A stretch of 64,000 nt of DNA. Source: Infirmifilum sp. NZ (GTDB lineage: Archaea; Thermoproteota; Thermoprotei; Thermofilales; Thermofilaceae). This document shows positions 42,601 through 51,026 of the stretch, one piece after another. The position numbers and the translations under genes were made by a program. The notes below the pieces were generated by a model, which saw nothing but the letters and a program-made list of their open reading frames with translations, was not told the origin of the DNA and ran no database searches. Position 1 is the stretch's first letter; each line of letters begins with the position of its first letter. The stretch is from positions 112,257-176,256 of the forward strand of contig NZ_CP094288.1 in NCBI RefSeq assembly GCF_022693705.1. The letters are read 5' to 3'.

Positions 42601-43942
42601 ACCTGTGCTGGCTTCGGGGCTCTTACGGATCATAGAGCAAGGAGCTGGGAGATTAGACAAGCTCGACGTGCTTGTGCGCACACTTTACGAGGAGGCAGAC
42701 TATCTCGCACGGAGGGCACGGGGCGGGGGGTTTAAGGAGTGGGTTGAGAGGGTTGAAGCCTTCCTAATGGGACTAGAAGAAGACGCTGTCGGCCTTCACG
42801 CGAGGGCCCTGCTGGGAGCTAGGCTGGCGGATGCCCTCAGTATAGTAGGCTCCGCCTGGGAAGCGCTAAAGTGGGCTCGGGAGGCGCGCAGAGCCCTCGA
42901 GCGACTGGAGTGGCTCAGCAATACAGAGCTCGCGGATGGTTTGAAGCCGCTACTGAAGATTGTCTACCCCTTTATGGTGCCGGAGGAGGCCGCTGAGTTG
43001 TTGCTGGAGGAGTTGAAGCTTGCTGTGCTTTTCAGGGTGGCTCTCGTCGAGCTGGGCGTCGACGCTGAGAAGGCGCTGAGGCTCGCGGATGAGGCCTGCA
43101 GGGCCGCCGAGAAGCTGGGGCCCTCAAAGCTTGCGCTTTCACGCTCGCTCCGCGCCAGGGCGATGCTTCTGGCCGGCCGAAAGAGGGAGGACGTCATCCG
43201 GGAGCTCAGGGAGAACTGGGAGCTTGCGCTGAGTAGGAGCTTCATCAATCTCGACGAAGAAGTTAGCGAAGCAATCACCGCGGAGTACGCTGCATCGTTC
43301 CTCTTGGAGGGTAAACCCGAAGAAGCGCTCGAACAGTACTGGAAACATGACTTCCTCATCAGAAATTCTAGAGCCCGCGCAATGCTTTTAGCCCTCATTC
43401 TGGCCTGCGACGCAGAGAAAGCGAGAGACAAGGTGATAGAGGTGTTCATGGAGAATAGGCGCTTAGCCCTTACGTACAGCGCGCCAGACCTTCTTGCATT
43501 TGCGCTCCGTGTTCTATATGGAGAAGCTAGTGAGGAAGGGGTTTGGGATAACCTGATGTCTTGGGAGCATGAAATCTTCGCGGACATCTTGGGGGTAGTT
43601 AGGAAAAGCAATGTGAACATGCTGCTACTGCGGCTTAAGGAGGTTCTCGACATTGGCGAACTTGAGCCCTACTTAAAAGGACTTTCAGCACTGGAAGCTC
43701 TCGAAGCGATTGTCGCTACGGTAACCGCACCAACAACATTCGTTGAGATAGTATACCAAACCTACTTGAAGAATAATGCCGCTCTAGCTAGGAGGCTCAC
43801 AGGGCTCGTGCAAGAGGAACTTGAAAGAAGGGGCTTCGCCTTAATGGCGAGATTATGGGGCGAGCTCGCTCAGTCGCTTGAGAGCGGTTTTAATGAGGAG
43901 TTCAGGAAAGCGCTAATCGGGCTGTTTTACCTCTACGTGTAG
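39656..43942 (+). CDS. Very large STAND-like P-loop NTPase with coiled coil and helical-repeat C-terminus
   Basis: 1428 residues from a TTG preceded by an AAAATTTTTATTAG promoter. The N-terminus has a degenerate P-loop-like VVILAGPGSSHLEVA (about residues 28-42). Hydrophobic helices lie around 225-268 and a charged coiled coil around 339-405 (EELEERLGQLEERVEELERK). The true ATPase has Walker A VVTGPRGVGKS (about 456-466) and a Walker B-like WRLAVLYDP (about 512). From about 650 on it is helical with TPR-like repeats. This is the plan of STAND NTPases: effector or sensor N-terminus, switch ATPase, repeat sensor. I do not know the family; the neighbouring Argonaute system suggests defence. Confidence 0.75.
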   Translation: MSLERSYGELVELTARRVEELFEKGVSVVILAGPGSSHLEVAKRVPGSKIISYKLTGLEWLQGEGRVELLEFEGGEPFAGGKTLAEYVEEAGPARVIVVPESTIEAIRAYSLLRERLGENKVALVFTPGVHKEGLGFKPPREAEVDYTPVFKALKVEPEGGGRGVSLKLLQHREKEDWEELRRGAEALRGLSPGRLGLGGALVNAGRRALSSLSEPLAEEFYAAAGGAAVASALAALASPPGFPVVVAQAVGFVFPPSLLLEIARELIGAGGGRPEREHVKRLAELIQAAIVAAEFVEREELEGVADEVASQWGLSLDEFKNFVENLRKLATQEVVTEEELEKLREEVGGDLEALEQRLRGLFKQRIDQLREELEERLGQLEERVEELERKVGGIEGELGQLQALAGVYKKPRDLGFDLERGTFKVGNNEYRLVTSGRFMEHAGKLLEALECGELVVVTGPRGVGKSVLARYALAKLLETGHWRVYEVETLDERSAAEVTESLHEATKSSPWRLAVLYDPSAPLYYEPGYELSLSPGVGLTVWMLARLHRGQGGRISVVVVLPDDLYERVKDRLERAYVLEVNLKQENFLAGIVRDYSRGACGEEVYESIAREVVARYEGGYTLGARYAGEWLREAGRCDEKAVRDALEAGAGSAEAFIINFIYRYVLRGNLDLFQKIAIPFVARAELGPLPPKWLERFPVLKRGADGSYVVKCLEDPLEYLSDEEKRFIREWLSQPKENTVEGVIWGIASGGLSERLQKLAEEGLASREILEVVREMEERVKEVKDAMRRASFEGRCSGEDPLKVLFKALTSDPEFRELAKENSYHFVALVGLAHTPLPAEPFLREVGLPEGLKEWLTVRDEVPRSVREFLVETTPAFRDTINPCQVLKSIYQRAVKERRYSDLNLVVSLGALTVSRGELEGCPDEAVIMTRFSINAIPLLVVSPVLTRVEEALVKFVGELVWKGRPLEAVAVAHSATKREPVLASGLLRIIEQGAGRLDKLDVLVRTLYEEADYLARRARGGGFKEWVERVEAFLMGLEEDAVGLHARALLGARLADALSIVGSAWEALKWAREARRALERLEWLSNTELADGLKPLLKIVYPFMVPEEAAELLLEELKLAVLFRVALVELGVDAEKALRLADEACRAAEKLGPSKLALSRSLRARAMLLAGRKREDVIRELRENWELALSRSFINLDEEVSEAITAEYAASFLLEGKPEEALEQYWKHDFLIRNSRARAMLLALILACDAEKARDKVIEVFMENRRLALTYSAPDLLAFALRVLYGEASEEGVWDNLMSWEHEIFADILGVVRKSNVNMLLLRLKEVLDIGELEPYLKGLSALEALEAIVATVTAPTTFVEIVYQTYLKNNAALARRLTGLVQEELERRGFALMARLWGELAQSLESGFNEEFRKALIGLFYLYV

Positions 43943-44207
43943 GGCTTTGCAACCTAGCTGACCCTCTTGAACACATGAGGTGCACAATCCATGGCTTCTA
44001 TGCGAGGAGCTAGCGAAAGAGCACTAGGGGGTCTCAGCGCTATGGAAGCACTGTACTTTTAATTACCTATTGTAAGAGTACACATACACAGAGCTTTCTG
44101 CTGGTGTCACCTAAATCCGCCAGAATTTTTACGACAGACTTAATCCGCTTAGCTCACTCAGTCTAACTAACAGACTCGGAGCCCAAATTCATGTTTAAAA
44201 ACAATGC

Positions 44208-45575
44208 TTAGCTTGAAAGTTCCTTGAGTTGTTGGACAAAGTTCACCGCTCTTTCGAGTGCATGCCACAGATCTTTAGGCGTCTTTACTTCTTGGCGTTG
44301 CAACATGTACAGGATATTTACTCCCCAAGCCGAAGAAATAAGGAAGATAATCGAGAAAAATTGGAGGATGTTCAAGTGAAGGTATGGAATCTCAACTGCT
44401 TGTAACTGAATCAGGGACAGTAACAGGCTGGGAAATACCATCGCCAATAAAGATGAAAACATAGCGAAACTTCCTAGTGCAGTGAGAGTTACACCAAGGA
44501 AGAACGCACGCTTTTCAAGCTTGCTTAATTCTCTCAAGTCGTACTCTGTAACATAGGTTACAATGTACCTGCTCATTCTGGTATAAGCAGCTATCAAGAG
44601 ACCGAGTGTGGCTAGGTCAGTGTCCAGTCTCTCCTCTCCGAGAGGAATATAACGCATATCCCTTTGGGCACGGAGAATCCTACCGTACGCCGACTCCTTC
44701 CACTCGATTAGCCCATTGGCTGTGATATGCTTAATAAGGCAAACGTTAAGAGCTCTTAACTCTTGGTCGATTGATGACCGGAGCTTCTCTTCAACTTCCG
44801 CCAGGTTCTCCACCGCGAGGTATAGCCACAGAACTTTGTCTAGTGGTAGCTTCTCCAAAACCTCCTCTCCCTTTCCAGACCCCCGAGTATGTAACCGGAT
44901 GAAGCCTTCAAGCATACTCAAGCTGTCTCTAACGTGTCCCTGATACTCCTCAAGGTTGGCGAGCTCGCGTAAAACCTCCGTTAACCAGTAAAGTGCAAAG
45001 GTGTCAGCGAACAGGTCAGGTCTCTGAGACTTTGCGATGGAGTTTATGTAAGACTCTAGCACGTCTTTTAAACCTTCAAGAGCGCGACCGCGCCTGTTCA
45101 AGTAGAGGGCAACTAGCACTAAAAGCGATAGTGCCGAGTGCTCGTAGGGTGTGTATCTGCCCATAATACTCTGGAGGTTTCTCCACTCATCGCTAAATCT
45201 ACGACCAAGCTTTGAGGCTAAGTCGTCTGCATCCCCCCTCCAGAGCCCCAGCACGGTGACTGCGCACTGCAACACTTCCAGAGTACTAAGCCTGTGAATA
45301 TCGCTGAGCGCCCCCACCTCTTCACCCAGCTTGAGCATTAGCTCGCTCTTGAGCCTTTTCAGCGACGCGTCCGCGTGCCCCCTCAAACCGAGCTTAACGT
45401 GAGCATCGTAGGTCAGCCAGAGCACGACCGAGGACAGGCCGATGTCGGGAGCGCTGCCCGACTGCCTCGAAGACCACAGCCCCTCTTCCCTCAAGCTGTC
45501 CAGCGTGGCTAGCATGTCTTTAAGCTCCAGGTATAGGGGAACCGGTGTGGGCTTCCTCAGCTTCACAGGAACCAT
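44208..45575 (-). CDS. Aga2-like membrane effector of a short Argonaute system
   Basis: 455 residues, mostly helical soluble part, then membrane helices near the C-terminus (FFLGVTLTALGSFAMFSSLL, and LQFFSIIFLISSAWGVNILY) and a short cytoplasmic tail. The ATG overlaps the end of the Argonaute gene by 13 nt, so it is coupled to it. In the Sulfolobus islandicus system the third protein, Aga2, is a membrane-inserting toxin triggered by Ago-Aga1 to kill infected cells. Size, membrane segments and operon position fit; I cannot confirm homology at residue level. Confidence 0.6.
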   Translation of the reverse strand: MVPVKLRKPTPVPLYLELKDMLATLDSLREEGLWSSRQSGSAPDIGLSSVVLWLTYDAHVKLGLRGHADASLKRLKSELMLKLGEEVGALSDIHRLSTLEVLQCAVTVLGLWRGDADDLASKLGRRFSDEWRNLQSIMGRYTPYEHSALSLLVLVALYLNRRGRALEGLKDVLESYINSIAKSQRPDLFADTFALYWLTEVLRELANLEEYQGHVRDSLSMLEGFIRLHTRGSGKGEEVLEKLPLDKVLWLYLAVENLAEVEEKLRSSIDQELRALNVCLIKHITANGLIEWKESAYGRILRAQRDMRYIPLGEERLDTDLATLGLLIAAYTRMSRYIVTYVTEYDLRELSKLEKRAFFLGVTLTALGSFAMFSSLLAMVFPSLLLSLIQLQAVEIPYLHLNILQFFSIIFLISSAWGVNILYMLQRQEVKTPKDLWHALERAVNFVQQLKELSS

Positions 45576-46942
45576 GGTTTATCCACGTAATTTTTCGGCT
45601 TGTAAAGATAGCCGTCTATCTCAAATGCATTCTCCAAGTCTTCGTTATCCATTGCACGTAGGGTCTGCGCCACGAGCAAAGCGTAGTGCACGGGCACGGG
45701 TAGCCTCAGAGAGCCCCAGAAGCTTCTCCAGTTCATTGCCGTTAGAGCGTGAGCCGCCACCAGCGCTCGCTTTAACGTCATATCCGCTTGATCAGAGTGA
45801 TAGAGTACCTCTACCTTCACAGGTCTCGGGACGCCTATACCGGTGTACTTCGCCTTTTCCCGCTTTCCCGTCGTGATGAGGTAAGCAACTCGGTCAGACT
45901 CCATAAAGTACAGCCCACTTGGGGCGAGAAGCACTTTATCTCTCGGGTCGTACATCCTTATTGGTGTGTGGGCGAAGACGCCAACCACGTCGAGGTCGTA
46001 CCCGTGTTGTGTTTTAAGGTGCTCTGATAGTCTCTTAAGGAACTTCTTCTTCAAACGCTCCCTGGTCATGATCAGTACCTTTCCCCCGCTATTCGGTCTA
46101 TCCTCGCTTATTTTGTCTAGGCTCTTCTGGATAGCCTCGGTCAGGGCCTCCTCTTTAGGTCTGCATGCAAACGCCCTAAAGGTCTCGAAAACACCCGCAT
46201 TGCTGAACGTGTGGACTACTCCGTAGATTCTGGTGGTGGGACCGGTGGAAGAAATCCTCTCTCTTCGAATGCTCCAGCTCATGCCCACTACGATATCGTA
46301 CTCTAGCTTGTTGTACAGCGCCCAAGGAATGCCCCCGGCCTTAGCCAGAATGTTCAAGGACAGATTCCTCACCTTCGCTTTCACACTCCACGTATCCTCG
46401 TTCCTAGAAAAGCTACGAAGCATACCAGCGAGCCTCTCCGAGTAAAACTGAGATATGAAGCCTTTCTGCAGACCTAGAGCTTTCACCCTCGCGTAGACTC
46501 TACTTCTAACTTCTTCTCGGAGCGCGTAGCGTGGCAGGTACGTTAGCACGATATATTCTTTATATTTCTTAGTAATGTCCTCTATCTTCTTCATAAATTC
46601 TCTCCTATTGTTTGCGCTCTCCGAGGCGATACTCAGGAAATCACTGAACTTTTCTCGCTCTATTTTAACTTTAGCTTTATCCTTCTCCAAGAGTTCTTCC
46701 AGAAAACTCCGAATCTGCTCCTCGAGATTTTCAAGTACAACGGAAAGGCGGTGAGGCTCTGCCACTTCCGTCATTAAATGCAGGATTTTCACGTCAGCTG
46801 CTCTATATGGTCCGTAATATCTTAGCCCCTCGTAGGGGTCATATGTTGCCTGCTCCAGAGCTAGGGGCGCTTTCCTGAATGACAACAGTACCTCCGGTAA
46901 TTCACCACCCTTAAGGTATGGTCTATTACCTCCCGTAGGCAT
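45563..46942 (-). CDS. Short prokaryotic Argonaute (MID-PIWI), probably catalytically inactive
   Basis: 459 residues from ATG 46942, with GGTG as Shine-Dalgarno 8 nt ahead. It has the pAgo opening ATYDPYEGLRYYGPY, a MID domain with the guide 5'-phosphate pocket pattern YARVKALGLQKGFISQFYSE (K and Q positions), and a PIWI domain ending VEVLYHSDQADMTLKRALVA and NWRSFWGSLRLPVPVHYALL. Where long pAgos have the first catalytic Asp (VGIDVS) it reads VVGMSWS, so nuclease activity is unlikely. N and PAZ domains are absent. It should bind a nucleic-acid guide and act as an invader sensor. Confidence 0.85.
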   Translation of the reverse strand: MPTGGNRPYLKGGELPEVLLSFRKAPLALEQATYDPYEGLRYYGPYRAADVKILHLMTEVAEPHRLSVVLENLEEQIRSFLEELLEKDKAKVKIEREKFSDFLSIASESANNRREFMKKIEDITKKYKEYIVLTYLPRYALREEVRSRVYARVKALGLQKGFISQFYSERLAGMLRSFSRNEDTWSVKAKVRNLSLNILAKAGGIPWALYNKLEYDIVVGMSWSIRRERISSTGPTTRIYGVVHTFSNAGVFETFRAFACRPKEEALTEAIQKSLDKISEDRPNSGGKVLIMTRERLKKKFLKRLSEHLKTQHGYDLDVVGVFAHTPIRMYDPRDKVLLAPSGLYFMESDRVAYLITTGKREKAKYTGIGVPRPVKVEVLYHSDQADMTLKRALVAAHALTAMNWRSFWGSLRLPVPVHYALLVAQTLRAMDNEDLENAFEIDGYLYKPKNYVDKPWFL

Positions 46943-46964
46943 GCTACTCACCACTTTGTGTAAT

Positions 46965-48146
46965 TCAGTTTAAACCTATTTCTATTGTAAAAGGTTCATC
47001 GGATAGCGTAACTTCGAGTTTTCCGAGGAAGCGATGCCGAGAGACCGCCTGCGCTAAAGCTTCCCGGATTCTCTCAGTGAACTCTAGCCTAAGGCGCGGT
47101 GCATTCTCATTCCTGTGACCCTCGGAAGTGACTAAGAAGCTCTCCCTTTTCACTATGCTGGTTAGGCTCTCGCGTAGCTCGTGCCTGCTCCTTATCATCC
47201 TGTCTATGACCTCAGGTCGGCGGAGCGGGTACGCGTTTTTCAGCTCCACCTCGTCCTGTTGTGGCTGCCACGCTCCTCCTTCAACCTTCCTCAGCCGGTA
47301 AACCTTCGCTGTGCGCGGCCCGAGCTCATCAATATCCCATGTCTCGTACCTCACAGTAGTGTAGCCGAACTGCTCGTCCCTCTCCTCTCCTTTGATCATG
47401 AGACTTCCCTCGCTGTACTTTAGCCCCTCGTCGATCAGCTCTTGGAGGGTCTTCAGGGGCTCTAGGATAACGGCGTAATCGATACACAGGCCCAAGCTTT
47501 GGAAGCGCTTACCAAACGCATATACTTCTAATGGTAGCGTTGCGATTTCAGTGCCACGATACAGGCTGACATACTCTCCTACCGGGCTCGGAAGATCCAC
47601 GACGAAGTCGCTGTAATTCCTCGTAGTATAAGCTCTGGCTCGACCTAGCAACGTCCAACCCTCACTGCTAAGAGAGAGCAGTGTGTGGTGGAGTAAAGCT
47701 CTCGCAAGAGCTGCGTACACAACTGGTTTGAAGGGCTGTTGAATTGTAGTGAAGGAGTGGAACTCCAAACCCAGAGCTTTGAGAGAAGAAGTTTTCCTGA
47801 GCGCCAAGGAAGGTCTCGGAAGAGCTGGGGGGTTGGCCACCGACCTGAATTCCCATCCCCGAGATATATCACCTTTCCGGTACTCTGCAAGGATTTGGAC
47901 TAGGTCGCTTTTAGCCTCGCTCGAAGGCGTAAGCACCACTAAATAATTGTCTCTTATGTAGGCGAAGACTTTGCCCAGCCATCTCTGCTTGATTATGCTT
48001 CTCAGATTAACGAGCGCTTTCGAGAGGGATACTTTCAGGTAGTCGCTTCTAGTCACTAAGACATATAGGTCGTCTAATTCATCGACCAAGTACTCGTAAA
48101 TATTGCTAGTGAAGGCCGGCAACACATACGTTTTCCTTGCGCTCAT
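46965..48146 (-). CDS. Aga1-like Argonaute-associated protein (APAZ-type partner)
   Basis: 393 residues, first gene of the operon, 22 nt before the Argonaute. It is rich in beta strands and helices, with MSARKTYVLPAFTSNIYEYL, a central FVVDLPSPVGEYVSLYRGTE and LEVTLSDEPFTIEIGLN at the end. In short pAgo systems the partner carries an APAZ domain (equivalent to N/L1 of long Argonautes) that completes the guide-target channel; in Sulfolobus the partner is Aga1. Assignment comes from order, size and absence of another recognisable domain. A TTTTAATTTTA box lies about 35-45 nt upstream of the ATG. Confidence 0.55.
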   Translation of the reverse strand: MSARKTYVLPAFTSNIYEYLVDELDDLYVLVTRSDYLKVSLSKALVNLRSIIKQRWLGKVFAYIRDNYLVVLTPSSEAKSDLVQILAEYRKGDISRGWEFRSVANPPALPRPSLALRKTSSLKALGLEFHSFTTIQQPFKPVVYAALARALLHHTLLSLSSEGWTLLGRARAYTTRNYSDFVVDLPSPVGEYVSLYRGTEIATLPLEVYAFGKRFQSLGLCIDYAVILEPLKTLQELIDEGLKYSEGSLMIKGEERDEQFGYTTVRYETWDIDELGPRTAKVYRLRKVEGGAWQPQQDEVELKNAYPLRRPEVIDRMIRSRHELRESLTSIVKRESFLVTSEGHRNENAPRLRLEFTERIREALAQAVSRHRFLGKLEVTLSDEPFTIEIGLN

Positions 48147-48955
48147 AACCCTTTATTTTACATGTACCGAAGTGCTAAAATTAAAAGTTTTCGTCTAATG
48201 CGCAAACTACATAATTATTTTTCAATAAAGAATTTATCAGTAACTTTTTAAAAAAAAGAGTATAATTGAACAAATTCATGCTAGCAGAACAAGCTATGTT
48301 CAGTGATCCAAACTTTGAGGAATCTTAAAAACGAAAACTTGGTAAGCGCGGTAGATTAATTTAAAAATACGAAGAGATTGTTTTCCCAGTGGATCTTCTT
48401 GTTGCCTAGTAGCTACTAAACCTTCCTGTATGTGAGCAACTTGTTTAAGCCCTTTAGGTCAGCCGGAGGCTTCTGGAGTGTAATAAGGGGACTGGCTAGC
48501 CCTTCAAATTGATTGTGGGCGGAGTATGGAGGAGCTCAGTAAGGGCTGTCGGCGTGAGGTTGCAGGTCGCGTTCCTGGATCCATTGTCAATGCCTGTAGA
48601 GGTAGATTATTGAGTGGAGCTCGCCGGATGTGGGAAGAGCGGCGTGAAGATCATGCTTGCCTAGAAAATCTCGAAGGGCGGTGATGGAGTAGTGCAGGGC
48701 AGTGAGGAGGGCAGGCTCGCAAGGTAGCCGGGCAACCGTGGCTGTGATAACGTCGAGCTATAAAAAAGGTATAATGGTGCCGTTCGACTTGAGGTTTCGT
48801 TGAGAACTGAAAAGCTTCCCCCACCTAGTATTTGATCAAAATCATTAAGAATTGAGGGTAAGGGTATCTATATTGGATAGGTTTCCTTAAATGCTCAGCG
48901 GTACATTCTGGGCATGTAGAAGCTAAGGGAGTTCACTGGAGATTTCTGCTGAGAG
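48147..48955. other. 809-nt AT-rich gap between the Argonaute operon and the CARF gene, with a P-loop gene remnant
   Basis: The left 250 nt are AT-rich and hold the Argonaute operon promoter. At 48560-48727 on the plus strand a frame reads LQVAFLDPLSMPVEVDY, stop, VELAGCGKSGVKIMLA, stop, KISKGGDGVVQGSEEGRLAR. AGCGKSG is Walker A-like, so this seems a dead P-loop NTPase. The rest shows nothing I can identify. Confidence 0.5.
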
Positions 48956-49765
48956 TTAAGGGGTGTGTAGGCTTAGGGGCTTCTCGGGTAGAGGGGGTGC
49001 TGGCGGTGGCTTCGCTACCCCAAGCCTGACCCTGGCTTCAGCTATGGCTGTGCCCAGCTCGGTGAGCTTCACCGTCCTGTTCCGCCCCTCCCGGATCCTC
49101 TTCAGCAGCCCCTTCTCCTCCATCGACGCCACGATCCTGCTGTACGTCGCCTTGACGACGGGGTTCCTGGGATCCTCGCCCATCCACTCTATCAGCTGGG
49201 CGATGCTGCCGGCGGAGCCGTTCTTGGTGTACAGCGTCACGAGGATATCGACCTCCCTCTCGTCCTCGATCAGCTCCAGCGGCCTTGAGGGGACTTCGAC
49301 CTCGAAGAGAGCGCCGAGCTGGAGGTTGTCCTTCCTCGCGATGAAGTCCGCGAACTCCGGGGTGTCGGGGTCGGGTATGAACTCGCCGTGCTGCTGGGGC
49401 TGGACCGCGTAAACCCGGGCGTTGCCGAACATCATGGCGACGACGGTCACCGCTGAGGCCATGTAGGGGGGCATGTCGGTTATGTCTATGAGGACCTGCT
49501 TGCCCTTCTCGACGCTGAGTATGGCGTAGAAGACGCTGGCGACGCTCGAGTAGCTGAGCGGGTTCACCTTCACGGTCACGGGCTTGAAGAACGAGAGCGC
49601 CTCCTGAAGGCGCTTGAGGTTGTAGCGGGAGACGGCGCCGTAGCGGTCGGGCTTCGCGTCGTAGACTAGGTAGACCTTCTCGATGGGGTAGCGTAGCCTG
49701 ATCTGCTCGAACCCCTGGAACACGAGGTTCGGGTGGAAGCCGACGTAGTGCACTGTGACGACCAT
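48956..49765 (-). CDS. CARF-like domain plus winged-helix regulator (Csa3-like)
   Basis: 269 residues from ATG 49765 (GTG 49774 also possible). The N-terminal 150 residues form a Rossmann-like fold (VVTVHYVGFHPNLVFQGFEQ, VYLVYDAKPDRYG, KGKQVLIDITDMPPYMASAV), the CARF pattern for binding cyclic oligonucleotides. The C-terminal winged helix is VDILVTLYTKNGSAGSIAQL, VKATYSRIVASMEEKGLLKR and REGRNRTVKLTELGTAIAEA. It is divergent from nurA-herA, with TATA AGTATATATACC at 49813-49824. It probably controls those genes; no CRISPR array or cas gene is in the window. Confidence 0.75.
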   Translation of the reverse strand: MVVTVHYVGFHPNLVFQGFEQIRLRYPIEKVYLVYDAKPDRYGAVSRYNLKRLQEALSFFKPVTVKVNPLSYSSVASVFYAILSVEKGKQVLIDITDMPPYMASAVTVVAMMFGNARVYAVQPQQHGEFIPDPDTPEFADFIARKDNLQLGALFEVEVPSRPLELIEDEREVDILVTLYTKNGSAGSIAQLIEWMGEDPRNPVVKATYSRIVASMEEKGLLKRIREGRNRTVKLTELGTAIAEARVRLGVAKPPPAPPLPEKPLSLHTP

Positions 49766-49793
49766 CGCGCCCACTGTAACTGCTCTCTGCTAC

Positions 49794-49800
49794 GGTAACA
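49794..49800 (+). promoter_or_regulatory. GGTAACA half-operator over the CARF gene start site
   Basis: GGTAACA lies exactly where the TATA box at 49813-49824 predicts the CARF transcript start (about 49793-49796). Bound protein would block its transcription. Confidence 0.45.
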
Positions 49801-49899
49801 CTAGCGCGCTACCAGTATATATACCTGTTGCAACTGTTGCAGAGAAGATTAACAGTAACATTTTCATGCAACCATCCTCCCTAACGCAAGCCGGGTCAA

Positions 49900-49919
49900 G
49901 GTAACAGAAAATAGTTACC
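49900..49919. promoter_or_regulatory. GGTAAC-n8-GTTACC operator between the CARF and nurA genes
   Basis: A perfect 6-8-6 inverted repeat, GGTAACAGAAAATAGTTACC, midway between the divergent promoters. A further GTTACC lies at 49970-49976. Same core as the 44-bp palindrome at 22.57 kb. Confidence 0.6.
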
Positions 49920-50023
49920 GTTGTACAGCTTAAATACCGTTGCAACCCCCGTTTTTTGTAATATAACGGGGTTACCTTCGAAACCTATTATAAAAAGTAA
50001 AAAGCTAGTATGTGTGAGGCAAT

Positions 50024-51025
50024 ATGGCTCTGCTGCAAAGGTCAGGCTACCTGGACCCCGACGTGAAGATCCTCGTGGAGAAGCTCTCCGAAATGTACAG
50101 GCGCGGAGCCGGGGGCGTGCAGCTAACCCTCGAGGGCACCCCGGCCAAGCCATACCCCGTCGCGAAAATACACGGCGCTAGGATCAGGGGCCCGCCGATC
50201 TCCGAGAGCCGGTTCAGGGTCGTAGACGAGCTGCCCCACGACTTCCACGTGGTCTCGGTCGACGCGGCGGCTAGAATACTCTTCGACGCCGGGTCATACA
50301 AGATCCTCTCCGCGAAGGTCGTCGCGGGCGTCTGGAGGGGCGTAGAGAGGGTGAAGCTGGTGGGGCCCTACAAAAGGATACAGCTCTTCGAGAACCTCGA
50401 GGAGGCCGGGAGCTGGCTGGCGGAGGTGGAGCTCGAGGCCGCGCTCAGGCTCGTCCGCGAGTACCCCTCCGCCTTCATCCTCTTCGACAGGCCCCTAGTC
50501 TTCACCCCCGAGTCGAGGTCCTCTAGGGCCTACTCGATGCTCCTCAAGCGCACCTGGAGGGTGATCGGGGTCCCGAAGTCCACGTCGCTCCGCGTGTCGA
50601 CGGGGGAGAGCCTCCTCGGCTACCTGTTCCGCCTGGCTGAGAAGTACTTCAAGGGCCTCCCCTGGGTCTACTACCCCGTCCTCGAGAACCCGCGCGTCCA
50701 GCCCGGGGGGCTGGCTGTGTCGGTTGCGAGGCTCTCGCCGGGCGCGCCGCCGTTCAGGGTCGACGCGCCGTACGCTCTGGCCGAGAGGCTGGACGCCGAG
50801 GAGGTGGCGGGCATGCTGGCGTACCTGCAGGACTTCTCCTCCCCCGGCTACCCCCTGCCCCTGAAGATAGTGCACGAGCTGTCGCGCATATCGCAGGACG
50901 AGCTCGACCTGGACAGGTCCCTGCTCCTCGAGGACCTCTCGCTGAGCGGTGTCTCGACGCGCATGCTCGAGGACGCGGCTGGCTCCGAGTTCAAGAGCCG
51001 CTTCATATGGGGTGTAGGAGACTAG
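50024..51025 (+). CDS. nurA: NurA-domain 5'-3' nuclease
   Basis: 333 residues. FHVVSVDAAARILFDAGSYK provides the first catalytic Asp of the NurA fold, followed by SAFILFDRPLVFTP as the second acidic motif and a C-terminal helix set. ATTATAAAAAG at 49987-49997 is 26-35 nt before the ATG. NurA works with HerA, the next gene 1 nt later, to resect DNA ends. Sulfolobus-type clusters add Mre11 and Rad50; none is here. Confidence 0.82.
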   Translation: MALLQRSGYLDPDVKILVEKLSEMYRRGAGGVQLTLEGTPAKPYPVAKIHGARIRGPPISESRFRVVDELPHDFHVVSVDAAARILFDAGSYKILSAKVVAGVWRGVERVKLVGPYKRIQLFENLEEAGSWLAEVELEAALRLVREYPSAFILFDRPLVFTPESRSSRAYSMLLKRTWRVIGVPKSTSLRVSTGESLLGYLFRLAEKYFKGLPWVYYPVLENPRVQPGGLAVSVARLSPGAPPFRVDAPYALAERLDAEEVAGMLAYLQDFSSPGYPLPLKIVHELSRISQDELDLDRSLLLEDLSLSGVSTRMLEDAAGSEFKSRFIWGVGD

Positions 51026-51026
51026 G

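Noticed and set aside
48529..48682. 52-codon ATG frame within the 48.1-48.9 kb gap
   Set aside because: Out of frame with the P-loop remnant, no motif, no promoter.
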